DNA of 11,054 nt from an uncultured Eubacteriales bacterium. GTDB taxonomy: Bacteria; Bacillota; Clostridia; Oscillospirales; Oscillospiraceae. The notes beneath the pieces are model-generated. The model searched no databases and had not been told where the DNA came from. It worked only from the letters and a program-made list of their open reading frames with translations. Shown here piece by piece: positions 1-6,481 of the stretch (within the stretch, counting starts at the first letter, position 1; every line of letters begins with the position of its first letter). The position numbers and the translations under genes are program-made. The DNA lies in the NCBI GenBank assembly GCA_900556935.1, contig USQL01000073.1:1-11054 (forward strand). Direction: 5' to 3'.

Positions 1-429
1 TTTCAGCCGGAGCAGACCGTCAATGTCACTGTTCCCCAAAACACCATCCAGGTAGTCCTGGTGGAGCCTGGAAAGCTGGCCCGGATTGCGGAAGTCGGCA
101 CCACCTTGGATGCCATGCAGCGAACCGTAGGCGGCGATATTGAAGCCTATTACCCTTTCGAGGAACAGGTCTGCATTGTCTGCAACGAGGAAGGAAAAAT
201 CAACGGCCTGCCCCTGAACCGGGCCATCCGGGATGCGGATACCGGAGATATTGCGGATATTATTGCCGGTACTTTCTTCATCTGCGATTGCAGCGGAGAA
301 TCCTTCGGCAGCCTTTCCACGGAGCAGCAGAAGCGGCATCTGGAAAAATACCGCTTCCCGGAACGGTTCTTCCGTACACGAGACGGTATTGAATCCGTGC
401 CCTATAAGCCCCAAAACCGAGAACGCTAA
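1..429 (+). CDS. DUF3846-domain protein, 5'-truncated by the window
   Basis: The reading frame is open from the first base to the TAA at 427-429, so the gene starts outside the window. A GTG at 61 is available, but it would cut into what looks like the first strand of the domain (residues IQVVLVEPGK), so the coding region is given from base 1. The visible part (142 codons) has the features I associate with DUF3846: the VEPGK strand, then VGG-IEAYYPF, then a CNEEGKINGLPLNRA stretch, and a hydrophobic IIAGTFFICD strand. Proteins with this domain are frequent accessory genes of clostridial conjugative elements; their function is unknown. The 20 residues before position 61 suggest either a preceding domain or a linker. 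It sits 30 bases upstream of the small gene at 460 and is probably co-transcribed with it. The domain name is recalled from family knowledge. Confidence 0.72.
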   Translation, partial: FQPEQTVNVTVPQNTIQVVLVEPGKLARIAEVGTTLDAMQRTVGGDIEAYYPFEEQVCIVCNEEGKINGLPLNRAIRDADTGDIADIIAGTFFICDCSGESFGSLSTEQQKRHLEKYRFPERFFRTRDGIESVPYKPQNRER

Positions 430-459
430 CACCCATGGCAGGAAGGAGGTGATGCCCAT

Positions 460-639
460 TTGAACACAAAATCCACCGCATCCTGTGGCTGCGGCAAGCC
501 CAGGACAACACCTATTTCCCTGGAGGAAAAGCGATGGCTGAAAGAAAAACTGTACCAGTCCCGCTACGATGAATGTATGCAGGCCCGTCGGGAGGCATGG
601 CTGTTTCTTCGGCCCGGTCATAAAAAGAGCTATCGATAG
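460..639 (+). CDS. Small hypothetical protein of the ICE, TTG start
   Basis: This is a 59-codon frame ending at TAG 637-639. Its TTG start at 460 is preceded by AAGGAGGT at 443-450 with nine bases of spacing, an almost ideal Shine-Dalgarno. The ATG at 453 in another frame ends after three codons, so the ribosome binding site can only serve the TTG. The product is small and basic, with an N-terminal SCGCGKP segment (two cysteines) and a charged helix-like segment beginning ISLEEKRWLKEKL, followed by a basic tail ending GHKKSYR. I do not recognise a family. Its place between the DUF3846 gene and the oriT-like region suggests an accessory or DNA-associated role, but that is only inference. The two cysteines alone do not make a zinc finger. 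Confidence 0.6.
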   Translation: MNTKSTASCGCGKPRTTPISLEEKRWLKEKLYQSRYDECMQARREAWLFLRPGHKKSYR

Positions 640-652
640 GAGGTTTGTCTTT

Positions 653-721
653 TATAGAGCAAGCATCGCCTTTTGTCCCCAAAAGGCAGCTTGTCAGGGC
701 GTATCCCTGAAACCCTCTATA
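653..721. other. Candidate origin of transfer (oriT), three-way-junction fold
   Basis: This non-coding stretch lies between the small gene and mobC. It contains a perfect 8-bp inverted repeat (668-675 with 680-687, loop TCCC), a perfect 6-bp inverted repeat (694-699 TCAGGG with 705-710 CCCTGA, loop CGTAT) and an outer 7-bp pair (653-659 TATAGAG with 715-721 CTCTATA) enclosing both. Together they can form a three-way junction. In Tn1549-type elements, oriT lies just upstream of the mobC and relaxase genes (recalled knowledge). The TATCCCTGA at 702-710 resembles the ATCCTG core used by MobP relaxases, with one extra C. The nick site is not proven. A structured mRNA leader for mobC is the alternative. 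Confidence 0.6.
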
Positions 722-735
722 TTTATAGGAGTGAA

Positions 736-1068
736 ATGAAGAATAGAAACTATGAAATCAAAGTCCGGCTGACACAAGCGGAACTGGTGCATCTGACCCG
801 GCTGGTCAGAGCTTCCGGTCTGTCCCGAGAAACTTATCTGCGCAGGCTCATTTCCGGCGTTGTCCCAAGAGATGCGCCCCCACCGGACTTCTTCTCCATG
901 ATGCGGGAACTGCATTACATCGGGAACAACCTCAATCAGATCGCCACGAAAGCCCACGCTCTGAATGCCATCGATGCCAAGCACTATGACGATGGTATGC
1001 GGCTGTTTGAGGAGGCTGTTCAGAAAATCCTGTCGGCGGTCCTCGACCCCGTGCCTATGGAGCTCTGA
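736..1068 (+). CDS. mobC: MobC-like relaxosome accessory protein
   Basis: The protein has 110 residues. The N-terminal part (about residues 5-42) has the strand-helix-helix pattern of ribbon-helix-helix DNA-binding proteins, with EIKVRLTQAEL as the strand and first turn and GLSRETYLRRLI as the second helix. The C-terminal half (about 52-103) holds the MELHYIGNNLNQIA-type helix typical of MobC/NikA mobilisation proteins (here RELHYIGNNLNQIA). The family binds oriT and helps the relaxase melt and nick DNA. I chose the ATG at 736 because AGGAG lies at 727-731. An upstream in-frame ATG at 673 has no ribosome binding site and would translate through the oriT hairpins. The gene is followed after three bases by the relaxase, so the two are likely translationally coupled. 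Confidence 0.88.
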   Translation: MKNRNYEIKVRLTQAELVHLTRLVRASGLSRETYLRRLISGVVPRDAPPPDFFSMMRELHYIGNNLNQIATKAHALNAIDAKHYDDGMRLFEEAVQKILSAVLDPVPMEL

Positions 1069-1071
1069 CCC

Positions 1072-2511
1072 ATGGCCGTTACATCCATCTGGCGTGTTCA
1101 TGGCAGGGTTGGAAAAGTCCTGGACTATGTGGAAAACGCGGAGAAAACCACCGCCGTTTCCACCGGTGACGGCGACCTGTCTGATGTCATTGACTATGCC
1201 ATCCAGCAGCACAAGACCAGCCAAACCCAGGTGCGGGACGGTGAGGAGGTCGTTCAGCGGTTTGTGTCCGGTATCAACTGCCACCCCAGCACCGCGGGAA
1301 TGGAGATGCAGAAGGTCAAGAAATTCTACGGAAAGGAGGATGGGGTCATTGCCTACCACGGCTATCAGTCCTTCGCTCCCGGAGAAGCTACCCCGGAGAT
1401 TGCCCATGAGATTGGGGTCAAGCTGGCGCAACGGCTGTGGGGGGACCGCTATCAGGTACTTGTGGCCACCCACCTGGACCGTGCCAATCATCTACATTCC
1501 CACTTTGTCATTAACACCGTATCCTTTGTGGACGGCATCAAATACCACCGCACCAAGCAGGACTACAAAGAAATGCAGCGAGCGTCTGACGCGCTCTGCA
1601 AGAAGTATGGCCTGTCCGTGATTCGGAATCCCAAAGGCCGGGGCAAAACCTACAGCGAATGGGCAGCCGAAAAAGATGGAAAGCCCACGCTGCGCGGTGT
1701 TATCCGCTCCGACATTGATCGTGCCATTCTGGCCTCCACCACCCAGCGGAATTTTCAGGAAGCCATGCAGGCCATGGACTACACCTTCAAAACCCGCACC
1801 CCGGATGGGCAGCCCCTCAAATATCCGGCGTTAAAGCCACCCGGTGCGAAAGGCTACTTTCGTTTCCACCGGCTGGGGCCTGGGTATTCACTGACCGAAA
1901 TTCTGGACCGGGTTTACGACAATGTAAGGCGGCAGACCCCATTCCCGGAGGCGGACCGGATGGCAAAGCAGCGCAACCCCTTTATTCCTTATCCCAAAGC
2001 CAAGGGCATTCACGCCCTGTATCTGCGCTACTGCTATGAGCTGCGCATCATCCAAAAGCATCCGGCATCCGTGAAGCGGGTGCCTTTTTCTATGCGGCAG
2101 GACCTGATTCTTCTGGACAAGCTGGATGCGGAGACCCGCTTCCTTGCCAAGCACGAATACGGCACCGCCGCCGAACTGGAATCCCACAAGGAAAAATCCA
2201 CAGATAGAATCTCCGAACTGGAACAGGAGCGCAACACGCTCCGCAGCCAGCTTCGGACTGCCACCCGCAGGGAGGATGCCCCCGCGGTGGAAAGCCTTAA
2301 ATCTCGTATCAAAGAGGTATCCTCTGAGATAAAAACACTGCGTCAGGAGGTGAAATTATGTGACGGAATTGAAGCCCGTTCCGCTCTGATGGAGCAGAAT
2401 CTGGAGCAACTACAGCAGGAACAGGAAATCGAAAGGAAGGAGGAAGAACAGCATGAGCTATTCCGGCGAGGCGGCAGATCAGGTCGTCCGGCTGAGTTTG
2501 AACGGCGTTGA
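1072..2511 (+). CDS. MobP-family relaxase (VirD2-like mobilisation nuclease)
   Basis: The product is a 479-aa relaxase that would nick oriT, stay attached to the 5' end and pilot the strand into the recipient. The N-terminal region has KVLDYVENAEKT, where Tyr19 is the expected catalytic tyrosine. The metal-binding motif is HLDRANHLHSHFVIN at about residues 134-148, with His134, Asp136 and the histidine cluster 140/142/144. The nuclease domain covers roughly residues 1-250. Beyond about residue 370 the sequence becomes a charged coiled coil rich in Glu, Gln, Lys and Arg, and it ends in a Gly/Arg-rich tail. The start is the ATG at 1072, three bases after mobC ends, with GGAG at 1059-1062. The last 59 bases overlap the next gene in another frame. 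The family assignment is strong; length and motifs look intact. Confidence 0.93.
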   Translation: MAVTSIWRVHGRVGKVLDYVENAEKTTAVSTGDGDLSDVIDYAIQQHKTSQTQVRDGEEVVQRFVSGINCHPSTAGMEMQKVKKFYGKEDGVIAYHGYQSFAPGEATPEIAHEIGVKLAQRLWGDRYQVLVATHLDRANHLHSHFVINTVSFVDGIKYHRTKQDYKEMQRASDALCKKYGLSVIRNPKGRGKTYSEWAAEKDGKPTLRGVIRSDIDRAILASTTQRNFQEAMQAMDYTFKTRTPDGQPLKYPALKPPGAKGYFRFHRLGPGYSLTEILDRVYDNVRRQTPFPEADRMAKQRNPFIPYPKAKGIHALYLRYCYELRIIQKHPASVKRVPFSMRQDLILLDKLDAETRFLAKHEYGTAAELESHKEKSTDRISELEQERNTLRSQLRTATRREDAPAVESLKSRIKEVSSEIKTLRQEVKLCDGIEARSALMEQNLEQLQQEQEIERKEEEQHELFRRGGRSGRPAEFERR

Positions 2512-3184
2512 AGTCGCGGCAAAATTGTCCGGCTCCGTCGCCAAGCAACTGGCGATTATGATTTACGCCATTCTGAAAGACCAGAAGAAAACCAAAGGCA
2601 AGATCCGCCTGACCAATATGCTCCGCTCCGGCAAGGAGCTGAAGGTGTTCGCCGTCCAGGATGGGGACCTTCAGAAATTCTGCCAGGAGGCCAAGAAGTA
2701 CGGTGTTCTCTATTGTGTCCTCAAAGACAAAAACGCCACCGATGGCATTACGGACATTATGGTGCGGGCAGAGGACGCCGCCAAGGTCAACCGCATTTTT
2801 ACCCGGTTCGGTCTTGCCACTGTGGATTTGGCGTCTCTCAAAACAGAGCTTGTCAAGGAGCAGAATAAGGCCCGTACCGAGGAGGACGCGGATGTGCGCT
2901 CCGGTTCTGACAAACCCCATAACGATGATTTCGTGAAGGAGCTGTTTGGTGAGGACCCGGAGAAACACATTGTGGAGGAAAACCCTCCGACCGGACGGAC
3001 CGAGGCCGAACGTCCGTCCGAGAGTACATCGCTGAACAGATGGGGCGAAGAAATCTTTTTGGATAACCCGCCCTCCGTCCGTGAGACGATGCAGAGAATT
3101 CGGCAGGAAAGGGCTGCACACCAGCCCCAGAACACCATTACCGATAAGGTGGTAGAAAAAATTGCGAAAGGAAAGGAACGATGA
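2453..3184 (+). CDS. PcfB-family protein (DUF3801), relaxosome-coupling accessory factor
   Basis: The product has 243 residues. The first 125 or so match the PcfB/DUF3801 pattern: an amphipathic N-terminus with a VAKQLAIMIYAIL helix, TKGKIRLTNMLRSGKELKVF, and a KKYGVLYCVLKDK segment leading to a domain that ends near RFGLATVD. The remainder is charged and probably disordered, with RNA- or DNA-compatible basic patches at the very end (EKIAKGKER). PcfB of plasmid pCF10 is an accessory factor that links the relaxosome to the coupling protein PcfC; the same role here is inference. The ATG at 2453 has a GGAAGGAGGA ribosome binding site and lies inside the relaxase 3' end. The gene ends two bases before the next start, indicating tight coupling. 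Confidence 0.82.
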   Translation: MSYSGEAADQVVRLSLNGVEVAAKLSGSVAKQLAIMIYAILKDQKKTKGKIRLTNMLRSGKELKVFAVQDGDLQKFCQEAKKYGVLYCVLKDKNATDGITDIMVRAEDAAKVNRIFTRFGLATVDLASLKTELVKEQNKARTEEDADVRSGSDKPHNDDFVKELFGEDPEKHIVEENPPTGRTEAERPSESTSLNRWGEEIFLDNPPSVRETMQRIRQERAAHQPQNTITDKVVEKIAKGKER

Positions 3185-3185
3185 A

Positions 3186-4028
3186 ATGAACGAAATTTTT
3201 GACAAGGAGGAATGGGCCAGCCGCAAGCAGCAGGACCGGGAAGCTGCCTATGCCATGGTAGATGACACTCTGAAAAAGATGGGTACAAACGGAAAGGCTT
3301 TCCAGACCTACCTGGATGTGCAGTCCAAATTCGAGCGGTATTCCGTCAGCAATGCCTTGTTGGTTGCCGCCCAGAAACCGGAGGCCACCGATCTGGGAGA
3401 TGCCAATTTCTGGCGTGGCCGGGGCGGCTATATCCGAAAGGGAGAATCCGGCATTCTTCTCATGGAGCCAGGAAATTCCTACACTCGAAAGGATGGTTCC
3501 AAAGGTGTCAACATCCATATCAAGCGTGTCTTTGATATTTCCCAGACCACGTTGACCCCCACAAAGCAGCCTACTGTCAGCCAGGACACCCGGCTGCTTC
3601 TCAACGCTATGGTGCGCTACGCCCCCTGCAAAGTGGACTTCCGGGACGAGCTGCCGGATGGGCAAAGTGCCCTCTACAGTCCCCAGGAGAAAACCGTCTT
3701 TGTTCGGCGGGGCCAGTCCATGGAGGACGTATTCCGGGGTGTGGCCCAGGAGCTTGCCCACGCCTATCTGGATACCGGGAACTACAGCCGGGAAAACAAT
3801 ATATTTCTCGCCCAGTGTGTCGGCAACATTCTCTGCCAGCGCAATGGGATCGATGGCAAAAGTCTTGCTATCACCCAGCTGCCCCAGAAGTATACGGAGA
3901 TGGAGCCGAAGCAGCTGCGGGAGGAGCTGAAATCCATCCGCACCGCCGCCAATCAGATCTCCGCTGATATGTTCCGCTTCCTGGATGCCAAAAGCCACGG
4001 CAGCCGACAGCGGGACGATGCCCGGTAA
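3186..4028 (+). CDS. ArdC-like ssDNA-binding / pseudo-zincin protein
   Basis: The product has 280 residues. The N-terminal half (about 25-120) follows the ArdC-like (DUF1738-type) layout: a YSVSNALLVAAQ helix, FWRGRGGYIRKGESGI, and an IHIKRVFDISQT strand. The C-terminal half resembles the zincin domain of ArdC/ImmA-type proteins, but the HExxH motif reads QELAH at 188-192, and the later position usually holding a Glu ligand reads AQC (Gln210). Metal binding is therefore doubtful. ArdC proteins bind single-stranded DNA and shield incoming DNA from restriction; a non-enzymatic DNA-binding role is the best inference. The ATG at 3186 immediately follows the previous stop; a longer start at 3162 would overlap pcfB. 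The AAAGGAA upstream serves as ribosome binding site. Confidence 0.68.
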   Translation: MNEIFDKEEWASRKQQDREAAYAMVDDTLKKMGTNGKAFQTYLDVQSKFERYSVSNALLVAAQKPEATDLGDANFWRGRGGYIRKGESGILLMEPGNSYTRKDGSKGVNIHIKRVFDISQTTLTPTKQPTVSQDTRLLLNAMVRYAPCKVDFRDELPDGQSALYSPQEKTVFVRRGQSMEDVFRGVAQELAHAYLDTGNYSRENNIFLAQCVGNILCQRNGIDGKSLAITQLPQKYTEMEPKQLREELKSIRTAANQISADMFRFLDAKSHGSRQRDDAR

Positions 4029-4039
4029 AGGAGGTGCGC

Positions 4040-4228
4040 ATGGCAGAAGCACAGCATCTGATCCAGGTCAGCGACTATGAGCAGCGGCTCATGGTCAATG
4101 GCCTTAACGCTTTCCGCAATGACCTGATCCGGGACGGCAAACCCACGGAGGACATCAACGCCCTGCTGATCAAGGTCATTGACGCGCCGGAGAAAAAGCC
4201 AAAAAGGAAGTTTGACCGTGAACGATAA
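4040..4228 (+). CDS. Small hypothetical protein between ArdC-like and virD4 genes
   Basis: This is a 62-residue protein starting at ATG 4040, six bases after an AAAGGAGG at 4027-4034. A GTG at 4034 lies inside that ribosome binding site and is rejected. The sequence is mostly helical by appearance: SDYEQRLMVNGLNAFRND, then a Pro/Asp-containing turn, then an INALLIKVIDAP helix and a strongly basic tail (KKPKRKFDRER). I recognise it only as a type of small protein found next to virD4 in such elements; no function is known to me. The 3' end overlaps the virD4 start by 11 bases, so it is probably coupled to it. The basic tail would suit nucleic-acid or membrane-protein contact, but this is speculation. 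Confidence 0.7.
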   Translation: MAEAQHLIQVSDYEQRLMVNGLNAFRNDLIRDGKPTEDINALLIKVIDAPEKKPKRKFDRER

Positions 4229-6107
4229 GCTGTCCCGGCAAAATTGCGTTCTCTATGTCTGCGGCATTCTCCCGGTGGTCTGGCTGGCCCTGCTGGCCGC
4301 TCCTCTAATGGAAGGTGGTTTGGGTACGCTGTTGAAGGGCTTCGGTACAGCACTGGAAAATCCCTTTCATATCGTCTGGTGTGACAAGAGCCTCAAAACA
4401 CTGCTGATCTTCCTCATGCTCTATGGCCTGGGCGTTGGCATCTACGTTTCCAACGAGCGTGTCTACAGGCGGCGGGAAGAACAGGGTTCTGCCCGTTGGG
4501 GGAATCCCCTCTCCATCGCCAAACGCTACCAGCAGAGTGGGAACGCCAATAAGCTGCTAACACAGCAAATGGCGTTGGGACTGGACGGCAGGAAGCACCG
4601 TCGGAACTTAAATGTCCTGATTTGCGGTGGTTCCGGTGCCGGTAAGACTCGCTATTACGCGAAGCCGAATATCATGCAGGCCAACACCTCCTTTGTGATC
4701 CTGGACCCCAAGGGAGAACTTTTGCGGGACACCGGCCATTTGTTGGAGGAAAAAGGCTATGTCATCAAGGTCCTGGATTTAATCAACCCGGAACGGAGTC
4801 ATTGCTACAATCCCTTTGTGTATCTCCGGGATGACGATGACATTCAGCGGCTTGCTACCAACATTATGAAGAACACCACCCCAAAGGACAGCAAATCCTC
4901 CGACCACTTTTGGGAGGATATGGCGGCCATGCTCCTAAAGGCCCTGATCTCCTATCTTCACTACGAAGCACCCCCGGAGGAGCAGAACTTCCCCATGGTC
5001 ATGGACATGATCCGAGTCGGTGATGTGAAAGAGGACAACGAGGAATATGCTTCCACCTTGGACGAGCTGTTTGAGCGGTTGGAGCGGAAAAACCCGGAGC
5101 ATATCGCCGTGCGGTACTACAAAGGCTACCATTCCGGCAGCGGCAAAACCTTGAAATCCATTCAGATCACCCTGATCTCCCATCTGGAGAAGTTCAACCT
5201 GACTTCTCTGGCGGGAATTACCCAGACAGACGAAATGGAGCTGGGAGAAATTGGAGAACGGAAAACCGCCGTCTTTGCGGTGATCCCCGACAGTGACAGC
5301 TCCTACAACTTCATCGTCGGAATGCTCTACACCCAGCTGTTCCAGCAGCTCTACCGAAAGGCGGACTTTGAGCATGGCGGGCGGCTGCCGGTCCATGTCC
5401 ACTTTGTCATGGACGAGTTTGCCAACGTGGCCTTGCCGGATGATTTCGACAAGCTTCTTGCCACCATGCGAAGCCGGGAAATTTCCGTCAGAATCATCCT
5501 CCAGAATCTGGCCCAGCTGAAAGCCCTGTTCGACAAGCAGTGGGAAAGTATTGTAGGCAATTGCGACACTTTTTTGTACCTGGGCGGCAATGAGCAGTCC
5601 ACCCACGAATATGTGTCCAAGCTGCTGGGGAAACAGACCATCGACACCAACACCTACGGCCAGTCCAAAGGCCGCAGCGGAAGCTACACCACCAACTTTC
5701 AGACTGCCGGACGGGAGCTGATGACCCCGGATGAAGTGCGTATGCTGGACAACCGCTACGCGCTTCTTTTTATTCGGGGCGAGCGCCCTGTGAAGGATCT
5801 GAAATACAACATTCTCAAGCACCCCAATGTGGCCCTCACCACAGATGGAAAGGCTGAGGCCTACCAGCACGGCACAGACCCGTTGAGCGTTGCCGCTGTT
5901 TCCATCAACCTGGAAAAGCTGAAACAGGCGATTCCCGAGGACACCGACACTGGGGACTATGTCGTCCTTACCGAGGAGGAAGTCTATGACTTCATGCGCA
6001 AGAAAGCGCAGGAAAATAACCAAAATCAAAATTCAAATTATCAGGAGGTAACTTATGAAAAACATCATCCACAACATCATTCATCCCACCACCCGTCGGA
6101 CTTCTAA
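4218..6107 (+). CDS. virD4: VirD4/TraG-type coupling protein ATPase
   Basis: The product is the 629-aa type IV coupling protein that recruits the relaxase-DNA complex and feeds it into the secretion channel at the inner membrane. Two membrane segments lie near the N-terminus (about residues 10-30 and 60-78). The Walker A is GGSGAGKT with Lys143, followed by KPNIMQANTSFVILDPKGEL. The Walker B is HFVMDEF with Asp399/Glu400, and an ILQNLAQL motif follows it. I chose GTG 4218, giving VNDKLSRQN, because AAGGAAG lies at 4204-4210; an in-frame TTG at 4179 has no such site and would lie deep in the previous gene. The C-terminus ends in a His-rich tail encoded in the 53 bases that overlap the maff2 gene. 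The ATPase domain appears complete. Confidence 0.94.
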   Translation: MNDKLSRQNCVLYVCGILPVVWLALLAAPLMEGGLGTLLKGFGTALENPFHIVWCDKSLKTLLIFLMLYGLGVGIYVSNERVYRRREEQGSARWGNPLSIAKRYQQSGNANKLLTQQMALGLDGRKHRRNLNVLICGGSGAGKTRYYAKPNIMQANTSFVILDPKGELLRDTGHLLEEKGYVIKVLDLINPERSHCYNPFVYLRDDDDIQRLATNIMKNTTPKDSKSSDHFWEDMAAMLLKALISYLHYEAPPEEQNFPMVMDMIRVGDVKEDNEEYASTLDELFERLERKNPEHIAVRYYKGYHSGSGKTLKSIQITLISHLEKFNLTSLAGITQTDEMELGEIGERKTAVFAVIPDSDSSYNFIVGMLYTQLFQQLYRKADFEHGGRLPVHVHFVMDEFANVALPDDFDKLLATMRSREISVRIILQNLAQLKALFDKQWESIVGNCDTFLYLGGNEQSTHEYVSKLLGKQTIDTNTYGQSKGRSGSYTTNFQTAGRELMTPDEVRMLDNRYALLFIRGERPVKDLKYNILKHPNVALTTDGKAEAYQHGTDPLSVAAVSINLEKLKQAIPEDTDTGDYVVLTEEEVYDFMRKKAQENNQNQNSNYQEVTYEKHHPQHHSSHHPSDF

Positions 6108-6426
6108 CCGCTTGCCCATGCCCGAACCCGTCCGCAAGGGTTTCCGCCGCTACAGCTGCGCCGTACTCACCGGTGCCATGATCCTGGGTCTGACCATGCC
6201 CGCCTATGCCGCCAATGATCCCCTGACCGTGGTCAACAATTTGAGTACCTTTATCTTCGGCCTGATCCGGGCCGTTGGCCTCATTCTGCTGGGCTGGGGC
6301 ATTGTCCAGGTGGGCCTTTCCTTGCAGTCCCATGATCCTTCCCAGCGGAGCAATGGCTTCCTGACTCTGGCCGGTGGTATCGTCATTACCTTCGCCAAGG
6401 AGATTCTGGACCTGATCATTGCGTAA
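6055..6426 (+). CDS. Maff2-family small membrane protein of the conjugation apparatus
   Basis: The product has 123 residues with a basic N-terminal region (about 1-33). A signal-like hydrophobic segment follows, ending MPAYA before AND (cleavage likely after Ala52 or Ala53), then two hydrophobic helices (about 66-88 and 101-121) separated by a short polar loop, SHDPSQRSN. Size, signal peptide and two-helix layout match the Maff2 family found between virD4 and the virB6-like gene in Tn1549-type elements. The topology resembles a VirB2-like pilin/channel subunit, but that equivalence is inference. The start ATG 6055 has CAGGAGGT upstream and lies inside virD4. A strong hairpin without a T-run follows the stop codon, which might stabilise its message. 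Confidence 0.85.
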   Translation: MKNIIHNIIHPTTRRTSNRLPMPEPVRKGFRRYSCAVLTGAMILGLTMPAYAANDPLTVVNNLSTFIFGLIRAVGLILLGWGIVQVGLSLQSHDPSQRSNGFLTLAGGIVITFAKEILDLIIA

Positions 6427-6437
6427 GAAACCACAAA

Positions 6438-6460
6438 GGGCAGGCCCACACGGCCTGCCC
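6438..6460 (+). other. Intercistronic hairpin after maff2
   Basis: There is a perfect 9-bp GC-rich stem, GGGCAGGCC at 6438-6446 pairing with GGCCTGCCC at 6452-6460, with loop CACAC. No T-run follows (next bases AGGAATAGGAGG), so it is a poor intrinsic terminator. It lies 12 bases after the maff2 stop and just before the ribosome binding site of the next gene. A role as an mRNA stabiliser or processing site that boosts the upstream small subunit is plausible but unproven. Confidence 0.7.
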
Positions 6461-6481
6461 AGGAATAGGAGGTGAAAACCA

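Noticed and set aside
673..735. Longer mobC reading frame starting at ATG 673
   Set aside because: No ribosome binding site, and it would translate through the paired hairpins; ATG 736 has AGGAG upstream and matches usual MobC length.
694..1491. 265-codon open frame on the minus strand
   Set aside because: Antisense to mobC and the relaxase, and crosses the oriT candidate; no motif support.
2309..3226. 305-codon open frame on the minus strand
   Set aside because: Antisense to the PcfB-like gene, which has a ribosome binding site and family match; the minus frame has neither.
4179..4217. Upstream TTG start for virD4
   Set aside because: Lies deep in the previous gene with no ribosome binding site; GTG 4218 has AAGGAAG at proper distance.
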